Assembly (NCBI GenBank): GCA_028291545.1
Contig: JAQGHR010000052.1
Location: forward strand, 62,001 to 126,000
DNA from: Planctomycetota bacterium
GTDB taxonomy: Bacteria > Planctomycetota > Planctomycetia > Isosphaerales > Isosphaeraceae
DNA: 64,000 nt
Direction of reading: 5' to 3'
This document shows positions 36,345-44,587 of this stretch, one piece after another (within the stretch, counting starts at the first letter, position 1; every line of letters begins with the position of its first letter). The position numbers and the translations under genes were made by a program. The notes below the pieces were generated by a model. That model was given only the letters and a program-made list of their open reading frames with translations, was not told the DNA's origin and searched no databases.

Positions 36345-36668
36345 ATGAATGGGATCGACGACATCCACGATCGGCTGGCAGCCCTCGGAGACATCTCCTC
36401 CCGCCCCCTGTTCGGCGGCCACGGCCTCTACTGGGGCGAGACAATCTTCGGGATCCTGTTCAAGGGCAGGTTCTACCTGAAGGTGGATGAGCGGTCGAAG
36501 GGCGATTACCTGACCCGTGGCATGGAGCCGTTCCGACCGAATGAGCGGCAGACCTTGAAGTCGTACTTCGAGGTGCCGCCGGAGGTGCTCGGCGACCCGG
36601 AGGCGTTCCTGTCATGGGCCGGAGAGGCGATCCGGGCGGCGCAGTCCTCGGCGGGGCCGGCTGGGTGA
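36345..36668 (+). CDS. TfoX N-terminal-domain protein
   Basis: Protein of 107 residues. SSRPLFGGHGLYWGETIFGI and FYLKVDERSKGDYL match the TfoX N-terminal domain, and the protein ends soon after (LSWAGEAIRAAQ), so there is no C-terminal TfoX domain. The family includes competence regulators but most single-domain members are uncharacterised. Plus strand, 165 bp after the DUF429 gene. Length and pattern fit the family well. Confidence 0.82.
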   Translation: MNGIDDIHDRLAALGDISSRPLFGGHGLYWGETIFGILFKGRFYLKVDERSKGDYLTRGMEPFRPNERQTLKSYFEVPPEVLGDPEAFLSWAGEAIRAAQSSAGPAG

Positions 36669-36732
36669 CGCATGAGGAATTCGCTCACGCTCGTGACTTG
36701 TTGGAGAACGAGGGCAAGCCAGGAGGTCGTCC

Positions 36733-37548
36733 ATGCTGATGACTACCCCATCTGAACTCACGGATCAGGTCCGCCGGTTCTGCAACGAACTCGTGCCCGG
36801 TGCGAGCCCGGTCTGGGTCCATTTCGATCCGTAGGGCGCCGGCGAGGTCGATCAGTGCTACGAGAACGTCGAAGCGGTCGTGCGACGCCGAGGCGGGAAC
36901 TCGCTGCTCGGCTGGACGATATGGGAGTGGCCCGGCGTCCTGCTGGAGGCCATCTCCCATGGGGTGTGGGAGCGGAGCGACGGGGAATTGCTGGATCCCA
37001 CGCCGAAGGCCGACGGGGAGGAGACGACCCTCTTCCTGCCTGACCGCAACGCCGTCGATACCGGCGGGGTGGTCCTGGCTCGCCGGTGGCCTCTCGCCGA
37101 TTGGCCGGAGATTGCCGAATATACCGACGTGTGCCGGAGGGTCGGCGAAGCTCAACAGCAATATTACCCGACCCATGGGGGCGTACCGGGGCAGGTCTGT
37201 GGGCCGCTACTGCGATGGAGGGAAGACCTCGAAGCCGCCATCATCCAAAGGCAGGTTAGAGAGTCGGCACGGCGGGGACTCACGAAGGGCGTGGCGCTTA
37301 CCGAAGCCGAAGCGGCGAGCCGCTCCTCGGCGTCTCCCGACGACGTGGAAGCCAGCACCGCCCTGGCCCGACACTTGGCGGCCCGTGGCGACTTCGGCTC
37401 GGCGTTCTCTGCCCTCATCAGGACGGTGGAACTCGGCGGCGTGAGGGCCTCTCAAGTTCGGGAGGCGTTCCTCGAATTGTTCGAGGCTTGCGACGATCAG
37501 TCGATGGTGAACGAATACCGACGCCAATTTGCGATGCTGCTTTACTGA
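36733..37548 (+). pseudogene. Conserved hypothetical protein gene interrupted by an in-frame TAG
   Basis: An ATG at 36733 (MLMTTPSELTDQVRRF) with AGGAGG upstream reads 33 codons to VHFDP, then TAG at 36832-36834. The same frame continues GAGEVDQCYENVEAVVRRRG and LLGWTIWEWPGVLLEAISHG, a pattern (C-Y-x-N-V, W-x-I-W-E-W-P-G) I recognise from an uncharacterised bacterial family that is uninterrupted elsewhere. The C-terminal 130 residues are helical (ALARHLAARGDFGSAFSALI). A recent nonsense mutation is the simple reading; an ATG-less restart near 36880 could still give a 222-residue product, and a sequencing error is possible. Confidence 0.65.
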
Positions 37549-37603
37549 GGGCGCCTGCGCCGTGGCCGGGTGGCCCGAAGTGGCGACACCGGGGATCAGA
37601 TGG

Positions 37604-38704
37604 ATGACCGAACCAATGCGGGCTGTTCCTCGGAGGCCCAAGAAGCCACGGTACGCAGACGCAGCCAGACAATTCGAGGAGTCGCTGCTGAACAACGTGT
37701 TGCCGGGCATCACGTCGGCCGGGGCAAATTACGTCGCACTCGGGGTCGATATGGCGGCACAAGAGGGGAATTGGGGCCTCTCGGTCCTCGCCATCAACGG
37801 TGATCTGGGTAGCGGCTCCTTGCGGCTATTGCTGCCGCACCGCTTCGATCTCGATGAGTTCAAGAAGCAGCACGGGATCACCCCATCCGGGACGTTGATT
37901 GCCCGATTGGTGAGCGGGCTGGCCGACCACGGGATCCCGGCCGTCGTCGCCGTTGACGTTCCGTTCGGCTGGCCGCAGGAGCAATCGTCGTTCCTCAACA
38001 GTTGGTCGGCGGTCCCGATTCGGGGAAAGGCGATCTCGCCCCCGCCCAGGCATTGCTTCGAGTATCGCCTGTGCGACAGGACGATGATGGGAGTCCTGAA
38101 GCGTTCAGGCCGGTCTGCGTCGGTCCTGGCTGTCGGTGCGGACAAGATCGCATCGGCGGCGTTCCAGTGGGCAAACCGACGGATTGGGCTGCCCGGCTTC
38201 GAGCGGGTTGATGTTGGGTACGACCGACCGGAGGGGGGCGGGGTCGTCTACTTCGAGACGTACCCCTCGGCCTTCGTCCGCCTCAACTACCCCTCGTTAG
38301 CGGGCTACAAGACGCTGAAGGAAGCGGAGGAGGACGGCGAACAACCTCAAACCCAGACCTCCAAACGGGAGGTTCGACACGACCTCCTGGATGCGATCCA
38401 AGCCGAGTACCGCATCGAGACGGCTCACTGTGCGGGCGCCCTCGAAGCGGCCTGTGCAACTCCGGCGTCTGACGCCTTCGACGGACTCCTGTCGGCGATC
38501 ACGGCCTGGGACTATCTGAGGTGGCGGATCCAGAAGGCGGGGACGGTCCTCATGTCGTCGCCCACGGGACTGCTCGGCCCCCGTACTGCGGCGACCGAAA
38601 GGGCCCGCATCGAGAGGGAGGGCTGGTTCCTTGTCAGGATGCCGGAGGGCGCCGTAGCCACGAACGACGAGGGGGGCGACGACCCGGCTGCGCCGCCCTC
38701 CTGA
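37604..38704 (+). CDS. DUF429 (RNase H-fold) protein
   Basis: Protein of 366 residues starting MTEPMRAVPRRPKKPRY. Conserved DUF429 elements: GVDMAAQEGNWGL near residue 48, VVAVDVPFGWP near 112, CDRTMMGVLKRSG, YFETYPSAFVRLNYP, and the closing SDAFDGLLSAITAWDYL. The acidic residues in these strings correspond to the predicted catalytic site of an RNase H-like nuclease; biochemical activity of the family is unproven. It is distinct from the 34944-36179 protein and probably an independent acquisition. Confidence 0.72.
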   Translation: MTEPMRAVPRRPKKPRYADAARQFEESLLNNVLPGITSAGANYVALGVDMAAQEGNWGLSVLAINGDLGSGSLRLLLPHRFDLDEFKKQHGITPSGTLIARLVSGLADHGIPAVVAVDVPFGWPQEQSSFLNSWSAVPIRGKAISPPPRHCFEYRLCDRTMMGVLKRSGRSASVLAVGADKIASAAFQWANRRIGLPGFERVDVGYDRPEGGGVVYFETYPSAFVRLNYPSLAGYKTLKEAEEDGEQPQTQTSKREVRHDLLDAIQAEYRIETAHCAGALEAACATPASDAFDGLLSAITAWDYLRWRIQKAGTVLMSSPTGLLGPRTAATERARIEREGWFLVRMPEGAVATNDEGGDDPAAPPS

Positions 38705-38715
38705 ATCCAGGGAGA

Positions 38716-38797
38716 TGCTTTCATCCCGAAAGCACGCACTCCTCTCTCTTCCAGGAGACCGGACGGTGGCCACGAAAGCACTTTCGTCCCGAAAGTG
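38716..38797. repeat. Two similar small hairpins
   Basis: TGCTTTCATCCCGAAAGCA at 38716-38734 and CACTTTCGTCCCGAAAGTG at 38779-38797 share the loop ATCCC/GTCCC and stem CTTTC/GAAAG. They lie between the convergent genes ending at 38704 and 38814 and may form part of a terminator region. Confidence 0.5.
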
Positions 38798-38813
38798 GCG
38801 GCCCCCGTCCAGA

Positions 38814-39023
38814 TCAGCCCCCGGCCGGGGCGAACGACTCCTTTTGCGGCTCCGGACACCTCCCCTGGGCGAGCGACCTGGCGTACCTCGCCGCCTCGCC
38901 GAACGTCTTGAACTCGCCGGCCATCGTCCCGTCCACGAAGACGCAGGCGAGCCGCCCGGCGTGGCGGAGTCGCACCGGGAGGATCACGATCAGGCGACCA
39001 TCAGTACCTTGAATTTCACTCAT
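38814..39023 (-). CDS. Small hypothetical protein
   Basis: Protein of 69 residues starting MSEIQGTDGRLIVILPVRL at 39023. It has alternating strands (LIVILPVRLR, LACVFVDGTMAGEF) followed by a helix (FGEAARYARSLAQGR), a compact beta-beta-alpha pattern. It is divergent from the HTH gene at 39101, and the 77-bp region between them is AT-rich (TATATTGTATGAT), suggesting shared regulation. Unknown function. Confidence 0.55.
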   Translation of the reverse strand: MSEIQGTDGRLIVILPVRLRHAGRLACVFVDGTMAGEFKTFGEAARYARSLAQGRCPEPQKESFAPAGG

Positions 39024-39100
39024 GTTATATTGTATGATTGTGGCGATGATTTCGTGTCGCAAAACCGAAATCGCCCGCATACATAAGGCAAGGAGGCCCC

Positions 39101-39484
39101 ATGACGCACCATTTCCTTCTCGGCGAGGCCGCCAAGATCCTCGGCCGCCGACCGCATCAGGTCGCTTACTCGGTGACGAGCGGGAGAGTCCCGGAACCCG
39201 AGCGACGCATCGCCAACAAGCGGCTCTTCTCCGAGCGGGACATCGGGCGGCTGGCCCGCCTGTACGGGGTGACGCCCGACTGGTCCGCCGCCGGGCCCGA
39301 TGCCGGAGTCGGCGAGCCCGAGGCCGGAGAGGGCCTGGCGCTGAGGGCGCCCTTCGATGTGCTCCGGGTCGGGGAGGTCGGCCACGAGGTCCGGGACGGC
39401 GACGGGGCCGTGTTCGCATGGGCGAATGACAGGGCCAGGGCGCTGGTGATCGCCGGGCTCCTGGAGGCGGCGGCGAGGGGCTGA
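39101..39484 (+). CDS. MerR/excisionase-like helix-turn-helix protein
   Basis: Protein of 127 residues; AAGGAGG lies 8 bases before the ATG. LLGEAAKILGRRPHQVAYSV followed by NKRLFSERDIGRLARLYGV is a winged helix of the MerR type, with a C-terminal 65-residue segment of unknown nature (LRVGEVGHEVRDGDGAVFAWA). Immediately upstream of the second Rep/primase gene, as the ribbon-helix-helix gene is for the first one, so it is a candidate copy-number or operon regulator. Confidence 0.7.
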   Translation: MTHHFLLGEAAKILGRRPHQVAYSVTSGRVPEPERRIANKRLFSERDIGRLARLYGVTPDWSAAGPDAGVGEPEAGEGLALRAPFDVLRVGEVGHEVRDGDGAVFAWANDRARALVIAGLLEAAARG

Positions 39485-39525
39485 GCCCCCGACGCCCCGC
39501 CGGGATTTCAGGCCGAAAACAACGG

Positions 39526-39560
39526 GGGCGTCGTGGGGCCGGCAATGCCCCACGACGCCC
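39526..39560. terminator. 14-bp perfect stem-loop before rep copy 2
   Basis: GGGCGTCGTGGGGC at 39526-39539, loop of 7, and the exact complement GCCCCACGACGCCC at 39547-39560. No T-run follows. It lies between the HTH gene and the Rep/primase gene 25 bp downstream, so it may be an attenuator or part of a copy-control leader as well as a terminator. Confidence 0.5.
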
Positions 39561-39584
39561 GGTCGCATAACAAGGAAATTGACA

Positions 39585-41219
39585 ATGTATATTAGCGAGC
39601 AAGACTGCAATCCTGAGACGAAAATCCCGAGCGAGCGACAAGTCCTGACCTGGCTCCGGAAGCGGATCCACCCGTACTGCTGGGGCCAGTCGGACCGGCG
39701 CAAGGAGGGCTTCAGCCGGACGACCAGGTGCCAAGTCGTACGCTTCTTCGAGCGCCTCCGCTCCGGCCGTCCGGGGGGCTCCCTGCCCAGGATGAAGAAC
39801 TCCCTGATCATGACTCACTTCGCCGGGTGGCGCATCCTCTACTTCCAGGCCGACGGCCGGTACGACACCCCCGAGGTCATCGTCTGCATCGACATCGACT
39901 GCCACGGCAAGGGCAGATATGAGGGCGCCGTCGCCTGCGTGATGTGGCTGATCGACAACGGGTTCCCCGGCCTCTTCTGGTCGAAGAGCACCAACGGGCG
40001 GGGGATCCACGCCTACATCAGGGTGGACAAGGCGGGGACGAATGCCAGGGGCCTGGACACGGCGCTCTGCGAGTTCGAGCGGTGGCTGAAGCACCAGGCG
40101 TCGGTGCAGCGGTGGGACATCGAGGGGATCGAGGTCAAGGGACGCCCTCCGGTCTTCGACTGGGGCCTCGACAAGTACGAACTGCTCGGCCTGAAGATGG
40201 GGAGCCTGGCAAAGCTGCCGGTCGAGGCCCTGGACCGGCCGCTGGACTTGATGGGCACGACGCTCAAGCCGGTTGACGAATTGTGTCGCCTCGGCGAGTC
40301 CGTGCCGGGCGACCGGGTGCGGGAGAGAGGAGAAGATAACTGTACTACTTATAGTTTGCCATTAAGGGACGGCGCATTCGACGAGATCACCCCCGACGAT
40401 TTCACGCCCTTCGTCCCCGACCCCAGGAATCGGGAGTGGCCGCTCTGGGTCGAGCGGATGGCGAGGGTCGGCCTGGTCGAGGACGACACGATGGCCGAGG
40501 TCGTCTTCGAGCTTGGGAAGTGGCTGCTGTGGGTCGAGTTGTACGGCGACCACGACCGGGAGGCGAGGACGGTCGAACTGCTCCAGCGGTACGTCCTGGA
40601 CAAGCACAACGGCTGCGTGACACGGTTGAACGACGGCAAGGAAGCCGAGGTCTTCTCCCAGGTCGAGCGGATCATCCGAGGGGCCTGCGACATGCCGTCC
40701 GGGTCGAAGGAGCTTTTCCTCCGGATCCGGCAGAAGCGACAGCAGGGGCGTTACAGGCGGCGGATCGAGATCGTCCCCATCCTGGAAGGCGTCGAGGGTG
40801 AGCTTGCTGCCGGGGGGCCGGGGAAGGGAGAGTATGAGTGTACTACTTATAGTTTGCCATTTAGCGAGATCGCTCTCCCCCCGTCCATCGAGGACAATCT
40901 CGTCCGGTACGCCCGGACCCACAAGATGCGGAGGACGAAAGGGGAATACCCGATCGCCCGTTTTGCTCGGCAAGTTCTCGGCATCCTCTGGCACAACCGG
41001 GGGGCGGCACGAATCCACACCGATGATCTGACGGCGATGGTCGGTAACGTCCACCAGCAGAACGATTACAAGCAGGCTCTCCGGGGCCTCGGCCTCGTCG
41101 AGGACTGGACGGGGACGTACCGGGTCGGTGCGGCCTCGGCCCTCTATCGGCTCACCCACGAGGCGAAGCACGCCTTCGAGGAGGCGTACTCGCAGGAGAC
41201 GACCTCGGCGGCCGTTTGA
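39585..41219 (+). CDS. Plasmid-type replication initiator/primase-like protein (copy 2)
   Basis: Protein of 544 residues from ATG 39585 (a TTG at 39579 is in frame). Residues about 95-150 carry VIVCIDIDCHGKGRYEGA and WSKSTNGRGIHAYIRVDKAG, the same core as the 1541-3163 protein and likewise followed by GIEVKGRPPVFDWG. The C-terminal half holds a winged-helix-like region (LRGLGLVEDWTGTY). Two stretches of the protein, CTTYSLPLR and CTTYSLPFS, are encoded by an identical AT-rich 23-bp repeat. Probably a replication initiator or primase of a plasmid-derived segment. Confidence 0.6.
   Translation: MYISEQDCNPETKIPSERQVLTWLRKRIHPYCWGQSDRRKEGFSRTTRCQVVRFFERLRSGRPGGSLPRMKNSLIMTHFAGWRILYFQADGRYDTPEVIVCIDIDCHGKGRYEGAVACVMWLIDNGFPGLFWSKSTNGRGIHAYIRVDKAGTNARGLDTALCEFERWLKHQASVQRWDIEGIEVKGRPPVFDWGLDKYELLGLKMGSLAKLPVEALDRPLDLMGTTLKPVDELCRLGESVPGDRVRERGEDNCTTYSLPLRDGAFDEITPDDFTPFVPDPRNREWPLWVERMARVGLVEDDTMAEVVFELGKWLLWVELYGDHDREARTVELLQRYVLDKHNGCVTRLNDGKEAEVFSQVERIIRGACDMPSGSKELFLRIRQKRQQGRYRRRIEIVPILEGVEGELAAGGPGKGEYECTTYSLPFSEIALPPSIEDNLVRYARTHKMRRTKGEYPIARFARQVLGILWHNRGAARIHTDDLTAMVGNVHQQNDYKQALRGLGLVEDWTGTYRVGAASALYRLTHEAKHAFEEAYSQETTSAAV
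40341..40861 (+). repeat. Pair of identical AT-rich 23-bp direct repeats within the rep gene
   Basis: The 23 bases beginning TGTACTACTTATAGTTTGCC occur at 40341-40363 and 40839-40861. They are AT-rich in a gene of about 65% GC and identical at the nucleotide level, whereas selection for the peptide alone would allow synonymous differences. Confidence 0.8.
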
Positions 41220-41667
41220 GTGACCGGGACGCCTCGCTCGGCGAGAGGATGGCCGCATCGCCTCCTGGCCCATGTCCGACCTGGGCTCGGCAGGTGGGAC
41301 GGTCCAGCTTGTAGCCCCATCCGGCCGCCGGCACCACCCCAGCGCCGGTGCCCAACTCGGCTCGCCGATCTACTTTCGCTCGATCGGCTCGCCGTCCCGG
41401 CCGGCATCGGGAGGGACAAGTAGTCCTGCTGCTTGGATGGCTCGGGAGCGGACGTTGCACGAGCGTCGCCCTGTTATTAACGGGGTAGAGCGGGCGAAGT
41501 GGGCCCCGACGGATGTTGCGGTGATCGACGGTCGTCCCGGATCGTTGTCCCTGGCACGACACGGACGATGGCGATCGTCATGGGACGGCTCCCGTCTCCC
41601 GAGGGCACGACGATCGGCCGAGCAGTAGGGGCGTTCTCGCAAGCCACTCGTCGTGTCTGCGGCCCCC
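41220..41667. other. Intergenic region
   Basis: No supported gene between the Rep/primase gene and the convergent minus-strand gene ending at 41668. Short open frames exist on both strands but none has a protein-like pattern with a ribosome site. I see no strong terminator hairpin. Confidence 0.35.
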
Positions 41668-42207
41668 TTATCCCCGCCTGCGTTCCTTATTCTCATCGAC
41701 CATGCGCCTAAGCTCTTCCTGATCGAGCCCCTCCAGGGCCGGGGCGAACGCCTCGTAGTCCTCCTCGGTGAGGCCGCCCGCAGCCAAGTAGACGTAGTTG
41801 TCCCCGGCACGCACCTCGAACGATTTGATCTCCGTGCATCCTTTCTTGCGCAGGATTTCGGCGAACCACTTCCTGGTCCCCTCCGATGGCACCCTGGTGG
41901 CGATTCGAGCGAGCTTGGCTAGCTTCGCAAGCTCCTCCGCTTTATCCACTGCCTCCAAGTCCGAGCGAAACCGCCGCAGGAGATAGGCGAAGAGCTTCTC
42001 CCGGTTCTCGCCCCTCAAGGGGGGCCGAGACTCTCCCCCGCTCCGGTTACGGCGTCCTAGGTACCACCGATAGATCGCCATATAGCCGCTGCCCGACTCA
42101 ATCCCAGCCTCCTTAACCACATGACGGAGGCTTGTCTCTTCCTCCGCCCTCACGAGCAGGACTCGGAACCGCTCGTCCTCCCCGCTCCTCCGCCGCCTTC
42201 TCGCCAT
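41668..42207 (-). CDS. Hypothetical basic protein, possible DNA-binding regulator
   Basis: Protein of 179 residues starting MARRRRRSGEDERFRVLL. The N-terminal 50 residues contain TSLRHVVKEAGIESGSGYMAIYRW, a helix-turn-helix-like segment, and the rest is helical and charged, ending in a short domain with DNYVYLAAGGLTEEDYEAFA. Divergent from the 42419 gene; a perfect inverted repeat (42248-42276) lies between them and would be a natural operator for this protein. Confidence 0.5.
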   Translation of the reverse strand: MARRRRRSGEDERFRVLLVRAEEETSLRHVVKEAGIESGSGYMAIYRWYLGRRNRSGGESRPPLRGENREKLFAYLLRRFRSDLEAVDKAEELAKLAKLARIATRVPSEGTRKWFAEILRKKGCTEIKSFEVRAGDNYVYLAAGGLTEEDYEAFAPALEGLDQEELRRMVDENKERRRG

Positions 42208-42247
42208 CGTATCGCACCTCCGCTTTGCGAGTTTATCCCCGGCCGAG

Positions 42248-42276
42248 TTTTACCACAATGGGCCGAAGTGGTAAAA
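42248..42276. promoter_or_regulatory. Operator-like inverted repeat between divergent genes
   Basis: TTTTACCAC at 42248-42256, 11-base spacer, GTGGTAAAA at 42268-42276; a perfect 9-bp dyad in a locally AT-rich promoter region, 41 bp upstream of the minus-strand gene start. Confidence 0.5.
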
Positions 42277-42418
42277 TCATATGACCATTCGTTTGACGTT
42301 TCGGCATGGGCGTCGTATCATGATTATGACAGGGACGAAAGATGATCCGAATGGATGCGAAACCAGTCGAAGAGCCCGTAGATTCTGCGGGTTTTTCCAG
42401 GCGAAAGGGATCGAAGCC

Positions 42419-43531
42419 ATGAAGACGGGAATGAAGACGACAACGATGCGGGCGGGCCCTCCAACCCTTGCGGGGGGAGAGGACAAGACGGCGGATCTCG
42501 ACAGGCTCCACGGACTGGTGCGGGAGGCCAAGCATGAGGACGACATCTATCTCGCCCTCATGCGGAAGACGGCGGTCCACGTTTACCGATGCGGACGCAT
42601 GCTGCATGAGGCCCAAGTCCTGGCGAAGGATCTCAAGGTCGGCTGGTACTCGCTCCTGGCGGAGCACGAGATCGCCGAGTCCACGGCCCGGCAGGCGATC
42701 GCCCTGTTCGTGCAGGTCACCGCAGCCGGGTACGTCGAGGAGGACATCCAGGGTAAGCGCATCACCGAGGCGAAGGTCGAGTTCTCGGTGATCAAGTCCC
42801 CGAAGCAGCAGGAGGAGGCCAGGCGCATCAAGGAGGAGGAGCGCATCAAGAAGGAGCAGGAGGACCGCATCAAGGAGGAGGAGCGCATCAAGAAGGAGGA
42901 GGAGCGCATCAAGGAGGTCGATTCCGGTGGCAACGGCGGAGACGGGGGCGTTCGCAACGAACCGGTCTCGGATCCAGTGGGGGCTCCTCGATCCGCCGGG
43001 GCCGAGGCGCAGGAGGATGAGGGCGGGGGCCAAACCGAGGAGGCGGAGTGGGGCGAGATCCTGACCTCCGACCTGCTGATCTGCCGCCAGCAGCAACTCC
43101 ACGAGGAGTCGCTCCTGCGATGGAACGAGGGCCGGGTGCATCCCTACCCCGAGGACTACCTGCTGGTCCTGCTGGACCTGGGAGTCCTCTCGGTGGACGA
43201 CGGCCGGGTGCGTTACCTCCCCGACCGGGGGGATGACCGGGAGGAGTTGGCGGCCGTGCTCACGGACAAGCTCGCCCCGGTCCTGGAGCCGTGGACCACG
43301 CCCGACGACCTCATGGCGGCGCTCAGGAGCCTGATCTTCGCCGAGGACGCCGGGCGGGCACGTCCCGATGAAGCCGACGCCGGGCTCGGCCTCGTCGTCC
43401 TCGACGAGTATCCCGACGGAGGGGACGCCCGGCCCGATGCCGTCGAGCCCAAGCTCGGGGACGCCCAGGTTGGGAATCCACCCCGGAAGAAGTCCCGTCC
43501 ACGGCGTCCGGAGCGGGAGCAGAAGTCATGA
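42419..43531 (+). CDS. DUF3102-like protein with charged repeat tract
   Basis: Protein of 370 residues starting MKTGMKTTTMRAGPP; in-frame starts exist back to 42281 but the 42281-42418 stretch contains the CCCGTAGATTCTGCGGG palindrome and looks non-coding. Residues 40-115 (RCGRMLHEAQVLAKDLKVGW, STARQAIALFVQV) follow the helical DUF3102 pattern, found in proteins that bind DNA beside methylases or partition genes. Next comes a tract of tandem repeats based on RIKEEE (nt 42824-42917), then a linker and an acidic C-terminal domain. Stop overlaps the methylase start by ATGA, so the two proteins are co-translated. Confidence 0.5.
   Translation: MKTGMKTTTMRAGPPTLAGGEDKTADLDRLHGLVREAKHEDDIYLALMRKTAVHVYRCGRMLHEAQVLAKDLKVGWYSLLAEHEIAESTARQAIALFVQVTAAGYVEEDIQGKRITEAKVEFSVIKSPKQQEEARRIKEEERIKKEQEDRIKEEERIKKEEERIKEVDSGGNGGDGGVRNEPVSDPVGAPRSAGAEAQEDEGGGQTEEAEWGEILTSDLLICRQQQLHEESLLRWNEGRVHPYPEDYLLVLLDLGVLSVDDGRVRYLPDRGDDREELAAVLTDKLAPVLEPWTTPDDLMAALRSLIFAEDAGRARPDEADAGLGLVVLDEYPDGGDARPDAVEPKLGDAQVGNPPRKKSRPRRPEREQKS
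42824..42917 (+). repeat. Short tandem repeats encoding an RIKEEE coiled coil
   Basis: About five imperfect copies of an 18-21-bp unit CGCATCAAGGAGGAGGAG, coding for RIKEEE/RIKKEQED. They would extend a single charged helix; the array is prone to length change. Confidence 0.7.
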
Positions 43532-44370
43532 ACACCGGTAGCGATCGTCACGATCGTGAAGCGGGCTCGGACGGCGTGACCGCCCACCGCCCCCTCGTCA
43601 TCACCCGCTATCCCGGCGGCAAGTGGTTCCTCTTCGGGTGGATCATGGGGCACCTCCCCAGGGCTGCTCGCTACGTCGAAGGGTTTGCCGGTTCCGCAAT
43701 GGTCCTGCTCAATCGCATTCGGGCGGAGGAGGAGATCGTGATCGAGAGGAACCCGGACCAGGCCGCCCTCCTGCGGGTGATACGGGACCAACCGGAGGAT
43801 CTCATCGAGCGGCTGAAGCCGCTGCGCTGGGACCGACTGAACTTTATGGACTCCAGGTGGTTGCTGGAGGAGGGCTGCTATACCGACGACCTCGCCAGGG
43901 CGGCGCTGGTCTATACCGTCCGCAGGCAGAGCTTCGGGGGCATCGGCCGCTCGTTCTCGTTCATGTTCGAACGGAACCAGCAGAGATCGTGGGAGCAAGG
44001 GTTGAAGAGGCTGAAGTCGATTTCCGAGAGGCTTCGAGGGGTCCGGATCCTCGAAGGCAGTGCGCTCGACATCCTCCCGAAGATCGACGGACCGGAGACC
44101 CTGTTCTATCTCGACCCGCCGTACGTGAGGTCGGTCCGGGCCCCGAGCCCGCTGTACGGCGAGTACGAGATGTCCGACTTCGACCACCGCACTCTGTGCT
44201 CGGTGGTCCGGCGGCTGGAGGGCAAGGTCGCCCTCTCCGGCTACCCGAGCCCGCTGTACGACGAACTACTAGGAGACTGGAGGCGGGTCACACGTGAGGC
44301 GTATGCCTATGCCCGTGCCGGAGGAGGCCCGAGGAGCAAGAAGACCGAGGCTTTGTGGATGAATTTCTGA
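43528..44370 (+). CDS. Dam-type (D12 class) DNA adenine methyltransferase
   Basis: Protein of 280 residues, start overlapping the previous stop by ATGA. Motifs: ITRYPGGKWF (residues 25-34, the family's SAM-binding F/YxGGK-like element), VEGFAGSAMVLL, and FYLDPPYV near residue 195 (catalytic DPPY). These identify an alpha-class N6-adenine methylase related to Dam and phage/plasmid orphans. No cognate restriction enzyme is beside it, so it is probably an orphan methylase that masks sites in the mobile DNA. The target cannot be deduced, though Dam homologues usually modify GATC. Confidence 0.85.
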   Translation: MNTGSDRHDREAGSDGVTAHRPLVITRYPGGKWFLFGWIMGHLPRAARYVEGFAGSAMVLLNRIRAEEEIVIERNPDQAALLRVIRDQPEDLIERLKPLRWDRLNFMDSRWLLEEGCYTDDLARAALVYTVRRQSFGGIGRSFSFMFERNQQRSWEQGLKRLKSISERLRGVRILEGSALDILPKIDGPETLFYLDPPYVRSVRAPSPLYGEYEMSDFDHRTLCSVVRRLEGKVALSGYPSPLYDELLGDWRRVTREAYAYARAGGGPRSKKTEALWMNF

Positions 44371-44587
44371 CCCGAGATGAGGGTGGGCCATCCGGCCCTT
44401 CGCTACGGCAGTCGCAGCGATAGGGGTTCGGGACCGTGAGCGCCCCGCCCCCGGATGGGGACCGCCGGTCGCAAACTGGTCGGTTCGGCCATCCCGTCGA
44501 ATGAGGAATCCATCGTTGCGCCCGGTGCGTGGCCGGGCGAGGAGAGACCCTGCGCCTTGCGAGAACGAATCACCAGAGGAGACGAAT

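Noticed and set aside
38814..40094. A 426-residue minus-strand gene
   Set aside because: Only the last 69 residues (38814-39023) look coding; the rest crosses the HTH gene and the Rep gene on the other strand.
42824..42917. CRISPR-like array
   Set aside because: Units are 18-21 bp, have no unique spacers and encode a continuous helix. No CRISPR array was found in the window.
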